From NCBI RefSeq assembly GCF_023702225.1, contig NZ_JAMQCO010000001.1, positions 325,442-389,441 on the forward strand: a stretch of DNA of 64,000 bases. Direction: 5' to 3'. The notes under the pieces were generated by a model, which saw only the letters and a program-made list of their open reading frames with translations, was not told the DNA's origin and did no database searches. A program made the position numbers and the translations under genes. Numbering within the stretch: position 1 is the first letter of the stretch; each line of letters opens with the position of its first letter. This document shows, one piece after another, positions 42,845-51,677 of the stretch. The stretch comes from Aureimonas altamirensis (lineage in GTDB: Bacteria > Pseudomonadota > Alphaproteobacteria > Rhizobiales > Rhizobiaceae).

Positions 42845-44538
42845 GCCGAGAGGGACATCGCCGGGGCGGCGCGCTGATCGAGGTCGATGTGGCGCAGCGG
42901 CGCAAAGCCGGGCGGCTCGCGGTGGGCGATCATGATGAATGTCGTGTCGGGCAGCTCCTGGCGCAGGCGCTGCAGCAGCTTGCGCTCCCCTGCGGCATCC
43001 AGGGCGCTGGTTGCTTCGTCCAGTATGGCGAAGCGCGGCCGGTGAAGCAGCAGGCGGGCCATGGCGAGGCGTTGCGTTTCCCCGCCGGACAGCGCGTCCA
43101 CCTGCCTGGCCTCGGCCCCGGCCAGCTCGTCCATGCCGACAAGGCCGAGCGCCCGGACGATCGCCCCCTGTCCGAAACGGCCCGGCGGGCTTGGATAGGC
43201 CGCCGCCTCGATCAGCGAACCCGAGGGCAGGTAGGACCGCTGCGGCAGCACCATGACGGAATCGGCGGGCAGCGCGACCCGGCCGTCTCCATAGGGCCAG
43301 AAGCCGGAGATGGCCTTGAGCAGCGTGGTCTTGCCTAGGCCTGAGCGGCCGCGAATCCACGCATGTTCCCCGTGACGGAAAGACAGCGCCGGCACGCTCA
43401 GCAGCAACGCGCCGGTCGGGCTGCGCACCTCCAGTTCGGTGAGTTCCAGCCGGTCTGCCGCGTCGGCCATTTGGATGGGGCGCGGCCTGTCGTGATGGTC
43501 GCCTGCGGCCTGCAGGAAGGTGTCGAGGCGCGTTGCCGTGGCGGCGAGTTCCGCCAGGTCACGGTAGGAGAAGATGAACCAGGACAGGGTGGTGACGACA
43601 TTGGAGAAGGCCATGCCGATCTGCATCAACCCGCCGAAATCGACATGGCCCGCCAGATAGCCCGGCATCGCCACGAAAAGCGGTATGCGCAGCACGCTGT
43701 GCTGGAACGGATAGGTGAAGGATTGCAGGATCATTTCCCGGTTGACGAGATGTCTCCAGTTCCGGGCGACGTCTTCGAAACGCGCGTCGAAGCGCCGGCG
43801 CTCGGCGGACTCGCCGTTGGACAGGGCAACCGAGTCGAAATGGCCGCGCCACCGCGCCAGGGCAAAGCGGAAACTTGCCTCGCGGTGCTGCTGTTCTGCG
43901 AGCACCGGCTTCAGCCGCCGCCCCAGCATATGGGTCGCCACGCTGCTGATCGCGGCATAGAGGAAGGCCGCCCAGACCATGTAGTGCGGTATTTCCACGG
44001 CCAGCCCGAGAGGCGCCAGCGACAGCGCGAAATCGGAAAGCGCCCAGAGCACCGCCACATACGAGAACAGGCCGACGACAGCCTGGATGACGTCGAGCAG
44101 TTCGCCCAGCAGACCCGCGACGAAAAGCCGGCAATCGTCGGCGATGCGCTGGTCCGGATTGTCGATCGCAGAGCCTTGCCTGTGCGCCAGATGCCAGTAT
44201 GCCTTTTCCTGCGTCCACGCATCGAGCGCATGGGCGGTGAGGACCCTACGCCAGCGAAACTCCAGATGTTTTCGCATGTACTCCGAAATGACGTGACGGG
44301 CGGAATTGAGCCCGACGATCGCCGCGAAGATACCGATCTGCCGCAGGATTTCCGGTCCGTCGACCGACTGGACGGCCGAGTAGAACTCGCCCGTCCACTG
44401 GACAAGCCGGACGGTGGCGTAGACTGCGCCGAGTTTCAGGCCCACAACGGCGACGAAGATGGCTAACCCGATCCGTCCGGTCGGCGTCGAAACGCAGATG
44501 CGGATGAGCCGCGCGAACTGCCGGATCAGGTCCGCCAT
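42841..44538 (-). CDS. One-polypeptide ABC transporter (SbmA/BacA-like membrane domain plus ATPase)
   Basis: 565 residues. The N-terminal membrane domain (about 1-330) has the layout of the SbmA/BacA-YddA group, including YMRKHLEFRWRRVLTAHALD (about 88-107), YWHLAH and NPDQRIADD. The ATPase has Walker A RGRSGLGKTT, signature LSGGETQRLA and Walker B FAILDEATSALD. Relatives import peptides, corrinoids or act as exporters. Here it sits between a haem-type TonB receptor and a HemS-like gene, where an HmuTUV importer would be expected. Confidence 0.88.
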   Translation of the reverse strand: MADLIRQFARLIRICVSTPTGRIGLAIFVAVVGLKLGAVYATVRLVQWTGEFYSAVQSVDGPEILRQIGIFAAIVGLNSARHVISEYMRKHLEFRWRRVLTAHALDAWTQEKAYWHLAHRQGSAIDNPDQRIADDCRLFVAGLLGELLDVIQAVVGLFSYVAVLWALSDFALSLAPLGLAVEIPHYMVWAAFLYAAISSVATHMLGRRLKPVLAEQQHREASFRFALARWRGHFDSVALSNGESAERRRFDARFEDVARNWRHLVNREMILQSFTYPFQHSVLRIPLFVAMPGYLAGHVDFGGLMQIGMAFSNVVTTLSWFIFSYRDLAELAATATRLDTFLQAAGDHHDRPRPIQMADAADRLELTELEVRSPTGALLLSVPALSFRHGEHAWIRGRSGLGKTTLLKAISGFWPYGDGRVALPADSVMVLPQRSYLPSGSLIEAAAYPSPPGRFGQGAIVRALGLVGMDELAGAEARQVDALSGGETQRLAMARLLLHRPRFAILDEATSALDAAGERKLLQRLRQELPDTTFIMIAHREPPGFAPLRHIDLDQRAAPAMSLSA

Positions 44539-44542
44539 CGGA

Positions 44543-46852
44543 TCAGAACCTCACCGTGGCGCCGACCTTGAACACACGGCCTGGACCTGTCTGCAGCTCG
44601 AGCGGGTTCACGTTGGCGACGGCGGCGGATGCCGGCGTAACATTGTAGTTCTGAAGCGTGTTGGGGAAGTAGCGCTTGTCGAGGATGTTCTCGACGCCGA
44701 ACGTCAACTCGAAATTCTCGCGCGGTGTCCATTTTGCATAGGCATCGAACAAGGCGTAGCTGGACGGCAGGAAGATCGCCTCGTCGCTGGCGCTCGTCTT
44801 GCCTGCGGCGAAGGTGCCGAACAGCTCCAACTGAAGGTCGTATTGCGGAATCTGCTGCGTGACGCCGACGATGGCGGTGATCGGCACGGCGCCGTCGAAG
44901 AAGGTCTTGCCCGCGGCCGCTGCGACACGCTGGTTGCCGCGGCTCCAGCTCAGGCTGCCCTGCAGCCTCGTATAGTCGGCAACTTCGACTTCGCCGGCCA
45001 GCTCGACGCCATACAGATTCACGTCTTCGACATTGTCGAACGTATAGGCGGTCACGACGGTGCCGCTCGGGTCCGTTATCGTGGTCGGCTGGAAGCTGCG
45101 GATGAAGTTCTTGTACTGCGAGTAGAAGACGCCCGCGCTGAAATAGGCACGGCCGAACTGTCCCCTGACACCGGCTTCGTACGCATCGACGGATTCGGCC
45201 TTCAGGGACGGGTTGGGAATGATGGCGGTTCCCGAGAAGGGATCCGTGCTCGACTGGAACAATTGCTGCGAGGTCGGCATCTTGAACCCCTGCCCGAACG
45301 AGGCATAGGCGGAATAGGTGTCGTCGAAGCGGTAGATGGCGCCGATCGAGGCCAGCAGCTCCGTATTGGACTGTTTCTCTGGCTCGAAGCCCGGCAAGCC
45401 GGGATAGGTTTCATCACCGGTCGGGTCGATCGCATAATGCGCCAGCCGCATGCCGGGCGTGACGGTCAGGCGTCCGTCCAGCAGAGCGATATCGTCCTGA
45501 ACGTAGAAGTCCGCCCGGTCCGTCGTGACGCGTGGGAAGCTGAAGCCCTGGTTTTCGGCGACGATCGTCGCGCCCGTCAGCGAATTGAAGGTCGTGTTGA
45601 TACCTGCGTAGTCGCCCTTCGTGTGGCCGCCGTCGAACCCGTAGGTCAGCCTATGCTGGCTTCCGGGCAACGCGAACGAGGATTGGAGCTGAAGATCGGC
45701 TTCCAGGAAGTCTTCGCTGTAGTCGCGATACTGGTTCACCGTCAGCGTCCGGTTGGCATAGCGCCGCCTCTGCGTGCTGTCGGTCACGCGGCTCTGCGGC
45801 GAATAGGAAACGGACCAGTTCACGCTGTCGAGCCATGACGCGCCCACGATCCACTCATGCTGGAGCGCAATGCGCCTGCGGCTCATCTCCAGATCCCGCG
45901 GATAGGCCTCGTTCACATAAGCCGTCGTGGTCGGGATTCCGGATGGCGAGGCCGACATGTCGTAGAGCTGGTCCACCTGCGTGTTGCGTTCGAACCACTC
46001 GCCGGTCAGCTTGATGGTGTGTTCGCCGTTCGGCGTCCAGACCAGCTTGGCGAGGCCGTTGTCGACGCCGGTGTCGGCGGGAAACAGGCGGTCGCAGCCG
46101 ATCGTCGGGCGCGAACATCCCCAGATACCGCCATCGGCCCGCGCATTGGACAGGCGCGCCTCGTGCCCGTCACGGCGCCCGTAGCTCAACAGGATCGATA
46201 CGTCTCCGAAGTCGTAGGCGCCCGTGGCCTGCTCGCGGAAGGATCGGTCGAAACTGTCGTATCCGCCCTTCAGCTCCAGCGCCCAGGGTTTGTTTGCCCC
46301 GATCAGGAGGTCCGAAGGGTCGCGGGTCTGGAACATCACCGCGCCGCCCAGCGCATCGGCGCCCCACAGGACCGAGTTGGGCCCACGCACGATTTCGACG
46401 CGCTTGAAGTTGGACATGTCGAAGAAGTCGCGGCTTCCGTCGGTGATCTGCTCCTGCACGCGAGAACCGTCCACCGTCATGAGGACGCGGTTGCCGCTCA
46501 TGCCCCGAATGGTGAATCCCGACAACTGACCCCAGGGATTCGTGATGGAGGTCGTGCGGCCGACGCTGACGCCCGGCTCGTAACGAACCAGATCCTGGAT
46601 ATCCCGAACATTGCGCTCGTCCATCTGCGCGCGGTCGATCACCGACACCGTCTGCGGCACATCCAGCAACCGCTTCTCTACACGGGTCGAGAGGACGAGG
46701 ATTTCGTCCAGCCGCACATCCGTGTCGGCGTCAGCGTCCTGGCCGCGCGCCATACCGGAGCCGGCAATCGCGATAAGGCAGATGCCGGCCTTCAGAATGC
46801 GCGCAAGCGCGCGCCCCGGCGCACGCGGCGCCGGCCCAAACCTTTGATCCAT
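44543..46852 (-). CDS. TonB-dependent haem/haemoglobin-type outer-membrane receptor
   Basis: 769 residues from ATG 46852. A signal peptide (ILKAGICLIAIAGSGMARGQ), a TonB box near DVRLDEILVLS, the plug domain with TIRGMSGNRVLMTVDG and VEIVRGPNSVLWGADALGG, then the barrel. The haem-receptor signature region reads GFKMPTSQQLF with NPSLKAES downstream, close to the FRAP/NPNL motif. It ends in a Phe-terminal strand (VGATVRF). The reading frame stays open upstream into helicase sequence, and no ordinary promoter region is present before the start. Confidence 0.92.
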   Translation of the reverse strand: MDQRFGPAPRAPGRALARILKAGICLIAIAGSGMARGQDADADTDVRLDEILVLSTRVEKRLLDVPQTVSVIDRAQMDERNVRDIQDLVRYEPGVSVGRTTSITNPWGQLSGFTIRGMSGNRVLMTVDGSRVQEQITDGSRDFFDMSNFKRVEIVRGPNSVLWGADALGGAVMFQTRDPSDLLIGANKPWALELKGGYDSFDRSFREQATGAYDFGDVSILLSYGRRDGHEARLSNARADGGIWGCSRPTIGCDRLFPADTGVDNGLAKLVWTPNGEHTIKLTGEWFERNTQVDQLYDMSASPSGIPTTTAYVNEAYPRDLEMSRRRIALQHEWIVGASWLDSVNWSVSYSPQSRVTDSTQRRRYANRTLTVNQYRDYSEDFLEADLQLQSSFALPGSQHRLTYGFDGGHTKGDYAGINTTFNSLTGATIVAENQGFSFPRVTTDRADFYVQDDIALLDGRLTVTPGMRLAHYAIDPTGDETYPGLPGFEPEKQSNTELLASIGAIYRFDDTYSAYASFGQGFKMPTSQQLFQSSTDPFSGTAIIPNPSLKAESVDAYEAGVRGQFGRAYFSAGVFYSQYKNFIRSFQPTTITDPSGTVVTAYTFDNVEDVNLYGVELAGEVEVADYTRLQGSLSWSRGNQRVAAAAGKTFFDGAVPITAIVGVTQQIPQYDLQLELFGTFAAGKTSASDEAIFLPSSYALFDAYAKWTPRENFELTFGVENILDKRYFPNTLQNYNVTPASAAVANVNPLELQTGPGRVFKVGATVRF

Positions 46853-47623
46853 TTTAAGAAAAACGCCCTGAAAAACTTGTTCGGGCCGCCGGCGCAAGCC
46901 GATTGCGTTCTCGCCTCGATACAGCAATCCCGACATCATGCTTCGATCGGCTTCGTTAGGCTCCCAGCTCCAGTTCTTCCACCGGCCCCGCGGCCGGCCG
47001 ATCTTAAGGCGCTTCATGAGGGCGCGGAATTCGTCCATGTCGCCCGACTGTCCGCCGGTCGCGAAGGCGAGAAGCTTGCCGAGATAGGACAGTTCGTGCG
47101 GGGACTGGCCGGCCGTTGCGCTCATGTAGATCGTGAAGTCGGCGGCTGCGGCCAGGTGACGACAAACGAGGCCCTGCTGCGATGCCGGGTTGCGAATGCG
47201 ATGGCTCTCGTCGATCACCACAAGCGGCCAGCGCCGCTTCAGCGCCCCGAGCTTGGCCAGTTCGTTGTTCTTTGCGCGGGTCGAGCGCCGCGTGCTGACG
47301 CTCGGAGGCGCCATCAGGGACTTCGTCTTCTCGAAGTTCATGATGGTTACGTTCTTGCCGGTGTCGGGCGAGCCGGCGATCGTGCGTTGCCATTGCGGGA
47401 TCGCTCCCTTCGGGCAGATGATCAGCACGTCCGGGTCCGGCATCGCGCCGATGGCGCTCCATGCCGACAGGGTCTTTCCCAACCCCGTCAGGTCGCCAAG
47501 CAGGAAACCGGGCCGTCCCAGCGCTCTGGCGGCAAGAATGGAATCCCGCGCCTCGATCTGATGCGGGCGCGGGACGAACATGGGCCTGGTCGCCTCGGTC
47601 GGCGCTGCTTTCGACAAGGTCAC
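46853..47623 (-). pseudogene. Truncated SNF2/DEAD-type helicase fused in frame to the receptor
   Basis: About 245 residues from GTG 47623 show the N-terminal half of a phage-like superfamily 2 helicase: motif I GDLTGLGKTLSAWSA, motif Ia FEKTKSL, motif II VVIDESHRIRNP and motif III YMSATAGQSP. Similarity stops after LRRRPE (46880-46885), where such proteins continue into their second RecA domain. The next codons (QVFQGVFLK) lead straight into the receptor Met at 46852 without a stop. The second RecA domain is missing, so it cannot be an active helicase. Confidence 0.75.
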
Positions 47624-47844
47624 TCCGGTCGTTCACCATCTGACGGAATACCGCGTGTGCTCTGGTCGACTGATACAAGCTCGGTGGCAAGCGCCGAATC
47701 AGTCAAGCATACCGCCAAGTGATGAACATCACCGGCCTACCCAAACGGTGAATGAACCCGTCACCCAATGGCATGCAAATGCAGACTTGTCGAAAGCATA
47801 CGATTCATGGCTTCGTATAGCTCCGCAAGCTTGAGGCAAGTTCG
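47624..47844. other. Intergenic, lower-GC; one dyad
   Basis: No gene is supported here. An inverted repeat ATACGA-N9-TCGTAT (47797-47802 with 47812-47817) lies about 28 bp upstream of the secreted protease-like gene and could be its operator. No convincing -35/-10 pair was found. Confidence 0.4.
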
Positions 47845-49122
47845 GTGCGTGTTCTCCAAGTTAGGCATTTTCTCAGAGCCCTCTGGCTAATGATCCTGCT
47901 GTCTGCGTGCCCGGCTCATGCTGAGGTGCAGTCCTTTGGGCCGTTTACGGTCGATACCGACCATCCGGAAGTCATCCGCCTCGACGGCGACATCGAGGAG
48001 GGTGACCCACTTAACTTTAGACGCGCCCTCGCGTTTGCGCCGAATGCCAGGCTCGTCGTTCTCAATAGCGGGGGCGGGTTGGTTTCGGCGGGATTGCTGA
48101 TCGCCGATGATGTTCACGTCCGCGGCTTGGCAACGCTCATCCCAAGCGGCTCTCAATGCTTCTCAGCCTGTTCTTTCGTTTTTCTGGCGGGCGTCGAACG
48201 TCAGGCAGATGGTGATCTTGGGGTCCATCAGATCCGCAACGGCGCGAATGATGCAGTCAGAGCGCAGACTTCGATTTCCGATATACTCGACGTCCTGGAC
48301 CGGTTCGATACTCCGATCCAGGTGCTGACAGTGATGTTCAAGACGCCGCCGGATGACATGTACGTCTTCTCATCGGCAGAGATCGAGAAATTTGGAATCA
48401 ATCGCCGTCGAGGCTTGGGGCCAATCGCGCCGTCGGTGGCGGAAACGTCATCCGAACTCGGCACGTCTTCACTTGTAGAAAGCCAACCCGACGCTCTTTC
48501 GCTGGCCGAAATCGAAGGGAGCCGACCGAGCCTTGAAGGTGCTTCGGCATCACGCATCTCGGCAATCGAAGCTTATACCAGACGGCCCGACAGGCTGGCG
48601 CTATACGCTGGCTTGGACTTTTTCGGTGAGGATCTGGCATCCAGCCGCGTCGCTGATGCACCGGCTTGTGCGATGAAGTGCCTATCGTTCGGAGACCAAT
48701 GCAAGGCCTTCACCTTCAACACGGATGATCGACTCGTTCGAGGTCCCAACTGCTTTCTAAAGGCGCGCCGTGCCATGGCTGACGGCAACGCCGTTGCCAT
48801 TTCCGGTGAACTTTTGCGACCGTCCGATCCGAGCCCGGATACTGTCTCGCTCGGCATCATCGACCCGAAGACCGGCATCTTCGAGAACGTCGACCTACCG
48901 GGCGGCGATTTGAGCAGGCGAGCCCATGACGCAGCATCGACACCCCAGCAATGTCGACTTGCCTGTGTTGCCAATCAACAGTGTATCGCCTTCACATTCG
49001 TCAGGCGCAAAGGTGAGTGTTGGCTGAAAGGCAGCGTCGGGCAACCACGCTACATGGACGGCATGGTGAGCGGCGCAAAATCGCTCGAGACATATTCGGC
49101 TACACTGGTCGATCTGGATTAG
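47845..49122 (+). CDS. Secreted ClpP-fold (COG3904-like) protein with two PAN/apple-like domains
   Basis: 425 residues from GTG 47845 (GAGG 9 bp upstream). A signal peptide (about 1-26, LMILLSACPAHA) is followed by a ClpP/crotonase-like domain with LNSGGGLVSAGLLIADDV (about 73-90), a candidate nucleophile in CFSACSFVFLAG (Ser107 or Ser110) and His128 in LGVHQ. Two Cys-rich modules follow: about 255-310 (ACAMKCLSFGDQCKAFTFN) and 343-412 (QCRLACVANQQCIAFTFVRR), both with the PAN spacing. Its base composition is lower in GC than the core genes. Function unknown. Confidence 0.78.
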   Translation: MRVLQVRHFLRALWLMILLSACPAHAEVQSFGPFTVDTDHPEVIRLDGDIEEGDPLNFRRALAFAPNARLVVLNSGGGLVSAGLLIADDVHVRGLATLIPSGSQCFSACSFVFLAGVERQADGDLGVHQIRNGANDAVRAQTSISDILDVLDRFDTPIQVLTVMFKTPPDDMYVFSSAEIEKFGINRRRGLGPIAPSVAETSSELGTSSLVESQPDALSLAEIEGSRPSLEGASASRISAIEAYTRRPDRLALYAGLDFFGEDLASSRVADAPACAMKCLSFGDQCKAFTFNTDDRLVRGPNCFLKARRAMADGNAVAISGELLRPSDPSPDTVSLGIIDPKTGIFENVDLPGGDLSRRAHDAASTPQQCRLACVANQQCIAFTFVRRKGECWLKGSVGQPRYMDGMVSGAKSLETYSATLVDLD

Positions 49123-49157
49123 CAGCAAATTAGCGTGCGCCTGGCCAACGATCCAGC

Positions 49158-49394
49158 TTGCGTATCTTAACAGCCAGGAGTGCAAGCAAAGTGGCAGAAG
49201 CTATCAAAGCCCGGACAATCAAGACCGGTGCAACTGGCAAAATGTCTTTGCGGTTGGTCCAGCAGGGTGGCCGGATTTTTGCCTGGCTGACGGGAAGATC
49301 ATTGTTGAAGGGATCGATGCCGACGACGTGTGGAGCGAATTGCACAAGCGATGCGGACGCTCAAGCCTACGACAACGAACCGGCTCGTGCCTGA
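49158..49394 (+). pseudogene. Frameshifted small gene
   Basis: From about 49191 the first frame reads VAEAIKARTIKTGATGKMSL and then LVQQGGRIFAWL. From 49289 the sense continues better in another frame as DGKIIVEGIDADDVWSELHK, which looks like a normal acidic-basic protein segment. A single-base change near 49288 would join them. The stretch 49123-49456 otherwise holds nothing. The interpretation as a decayed 60-80 residue gene is an inference from coding character; the family is not named. Confidence 0.4.
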
Positions 49395-49456
49395 ATATCT
49401 CCTCACCTGCACATGCTCTTCCTATCCGCACCACAGCAAGCTTGAAGGAATAACAG

Positions 49457-50569
49457 TTGACCGAGGGCCTACTCTACATGGTCAGCCCAGACGGCAGCCT
49501 GAGCCGAATGTCACCAGCCGCACCGGCCAGCGAGGACCGAATGCAGGAATTGGTCGCACGCTATCCTGAACTCATTATGGATGGCGACGGTGACCTGCTG
49601 CTGATCCGGAGGGAGCAGATCATCGCTGATGGCGCGGACGCCGGCGGGCGATGGTCTCTCGACCATCTCTTCGTCACGCGTGAGGGCATTCCTGTTCTGG
49701 TTGAATTGAAAAGGGCCGTCGATACGCGACTGCGTCGTGAAGTGGTTGGCCAGATGCTGGATTACGCCGCGAATGCTACGGCCTATTGGCAGGCGGGCCG
49801 CATCGCGGAGAGCTTCGCCAACACCGTGTCAGAGGCAGGTGGAAATCCTGACGGGGCGCTTCTGGCTTTTATCGGCGATCGGGATCCCGAGGTTTTCTGG
49901 AATCAGGTCGATGCCAACTTCAAGGCAGGCAATATCAAGCTCGTATTCGTTGCAGACAGGATCCCGCGCGAACTGGCGCGGATCGTCGAATTCCTGAATG
50001 AACAGATGCGTGCAGATGTCCGGGCAATCGAACTCCGCTGGTTCGCCGGCGAGGATGGGACGGTGACGCTTGGCCCGCGTGTATTCGGCGAGACCGAGCG
50101 TGCAGTTGCCAATAAACGCTCATCAAAGGCATTGGAAACCCTGACGCTCGACGAATGGATACAGCGGCATGTCTCACCTATGGGCGAAACCACGATGGCA
50201 GGCGCGCGGGTCTTCATTCGGTACGTCGAAGAAGCTGGAGGCGAGGTGCTGGTGTCTGACCAGCAGGGATCGATAATAGCACGCGTCCGAGGTGACGACG
50301 GAAGGGCGGTCTATCTCATGCATCTCTGGCCGGGCAAAGGCGGGATTTCGTTGTCTCTGCGTTGGCTGCACAAACGTCCTGCACTCTCAAAAGAAGCCGA
50401 TCGCCAGCGCATGCTGGATGGATTGAAGGATGCTGTCGGAACGTTGACAACGGAGAATCTCAAAGGCTTCCCATCGTTTCAATCTAGCGTGCTCGCCGAC
50501 CCATACATTCAGGATAGGTTTGAGGTCTGGCTCCGGAACGCCTGCGAAATTGCCCGACTCGCCGGCTGA
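49457..50569 (+). CDS. Putative PD-(D/E)XK-type nuclease
   Basis: 370 residues from TTG 49457, with AAGGAA 7 bp upstream; an ATG at 49478 is the alternative. The core looks like a NucS/DUF91-type nuclease: Glu31 in the first helix, Asp69 in SLDHLFV, Glu83 and Lys85 in LVELKRA, then Gln99 and Tyr103 in VGQMLDYAA. The C-terminal 200 residues are not recognised. It lies next to tRNA-Ser in the accessory strip. DNA repair, restriction or element maintenance are all possible. Confidence 0.65.
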   Translation: MTEGLLYMVSPDGSLSRMSPAAPASEDRMQELVARYPELIMDGDGDLLLIRREQIIADGADAGGRWSLDHLFVTREGIPVLVELKRAVDTRLRREVVGQMLDYAANATAYWQAGRIAESFANTVSEAGGNPDGALLAFIGDRDPEVFWNQVDANFKAGNIKLVFVADRIPRELARIVEFLNEQMRADVRAIELRWFAGEDGTVTLGPRVFGETERAVANKRSSKALETLTLDEWIQRHVSPMGETTMAGARVFIRYVEEAGGEVLVSDQQGSIIARVRGDDGRAVYLMHLWPGKGGISLSLRWLHKRPALSKEADRQRMLDGLKDAVGTLTTENLKGFPSFQSSVLADPYIQDRFEVWLRNACEIARLAG

Positions 50570-50694
50570 TCAAGGCGCAGCTACTCCGTTGTGCCGCGGC
50601 CGCGGCGCCCGATATGCCCAACGCAAACCGAGGCTATGACATCCGCCCGAGCTTGGCCCCAATCGACTTAACAATATAGAAACTTGGGTAGATT

Positions 50695-50784
50695 TGGCGG
50701 AGAGGGAGGGATTTGAACCCCCGATACGGTTGCCCGTATGCCGCATTTCGAGTGCGGTGCATTCAACCACTCTGCCACCTCTCC
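50695..50784 (-). tRNA. tRNA-Ser (anticodon CGA)
   Basis: 90 nt including an encoded CCA. Acceptor GGAGAGG pairs with CCTCTCC, there is a long variable arm as expected for tRNA-Ser, the T arm contains GGTTCAAATCC, and the seven-base anticodon loop is CTCGAAA. Its 3' end points toward lower coordinates, that is, toward the accessory strip, the usual geometry for an integration site. Confidence 0.96.
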
Positions 50785-50927
50785 GGCCGCCGGTGAAACC
50801 GGACTGTCGTGGTGCGCCCCGTTAAGCGCGTGCGCTGCATATCAAAGCTTGCCCCCGCCGCACAAGAGCCAATTTCAGCAGAGGGCGGCGAAACGCTCCG
50901 CGCGCCGCAGATGCCGGGCTTGCGGCG

Positions 50928-50956
50928 TTGACGCGGCGTGGCGGATCGGCTATGGA
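50928..50956 (+). promoter_or_regulatory. rplU promoter
   Basis: TTGACG (50928-50933), a 17-bp spacer and TATGGA (50951-50956). Transcription would begin near 50963, giving a leader of about 110 nt before rplU. Confidence 0.6.
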
Positions 50957-51072
50957 GCGCGCGGGTCCAAGGACTGTCCGTGCAGGATATTCCCGCCGCC
51001 CCGCACGCTCAAGAACCAAAAGAAGATGGCCCGGCAAAGCCGAGAGCCGATCCCCTGACAAAGGTACATGAC

Positions 51073-51561
51073 ATGTTCGCAGTCATCAAAACCGGCGGTA
51101 AGCAGTATCGCGTCGCCGCCAACGACGAATTCAAGATCGAGCGTGTCGCCGGCGAAGCCGGTGACAGCGTCTCCTTCGAAGAGGTGCTGATGGTCGGCAC
51201 CACGATCGGCGCGCCCTTCGTGGCCGGCGCCAGCGTCGTGGCCGAGATCGTCGAGCAGACGCGCGGCCCGAAGGTGATCTCCTTCAAGAAGCGTCGCCGG
51301 CAGAATTCCAAGCGCACGCGCGGCCATCGCCAGGACCTGACGCTGGTGCGCATCAGCGAAATCCTGACCGACGGCAAGGCCCCGGCCAAGAAGGAAAAGG
51401 CCGCCAAGGCCAGCGAGACCAAGGTCGAGGACAAGGCCGCCGAGGGCGACAAGCCCAAGCGCGCCGCCAAGCCGAAGGCCGAAAAGGCCGAGGGCGCCGA
51501 GGCAGCCGCCAAGAAGCCCCGCGCCACCAAGAAGAAGGACGCCGCGGGCGACGAGGCCTGA
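51073..51561 (+). CDS. rplU: 50S ribosomal protein L21
   Basis: 162 residues starting [14 protein letters not shown]. The L21 core ends near residue 98 (TLVRISEIL) and carries the rRNA-binding [16 protein letters not shown] stretch. A Lys/Ala-rich tail of about 64 residues follows, making it much longer than the 103-residue E. coli protein. An open frame upstream lacks coding character. It is the first gene of the operon with rpmA. Confidence 0.97.
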   Translation: MFAVIKTGGKQYRVAANDEFKIERVAGEAGDSVSFEEVLMVGTTIGAPFVAGASVVAEIVEQTRGPKVISFKKRRRQNSKRTRGHRQDLTLVRISEILTDGKAPAKKEKAAKASETKVEDKAAEGDKPKRAAKPKAEKAEGAEAAAKKPRATKKKDAAGDEA

Positions 51562-51677
51562 CCGGCCCCGCCCGACGCAGACCAGGCCAGCTTCGGCCGG
51601 CGTGAACGAAATCGACAATGCATGGCAGCGCGGCCCGGATGGGCTCCACCATGCGGATGAGATCAGGAGACTGAACA

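Noticed and set aside
46853-46900. Fur or Irr-type box upstream of the TonB receptor
   Set aside because: No convincing iron-box dyad was found; this sequence appears to be the helicase junction.
44543-47623. Genuine two-domain helicase-receptor protein
   Set aside because: A cytoplasmic half-helicase in front of an outer-membrane signal peptide is not a plausible functional design, and the helicase lacks its second RecA domain.
46870-50694. Direct repeat of the tRNA-Ser 3' end as an attachment site
   Set aside because: No copy of the tRNA 3' end was spotted near the far boundary or elsewhere in the strip; a computed search is needed.
50785-51072. Riboswitch or L21 autoregulatory leader
   Set aside because: Only a short CCGGT/ACCGG hairpin and a plain promoter are visible; no known aptamer pattern was found.
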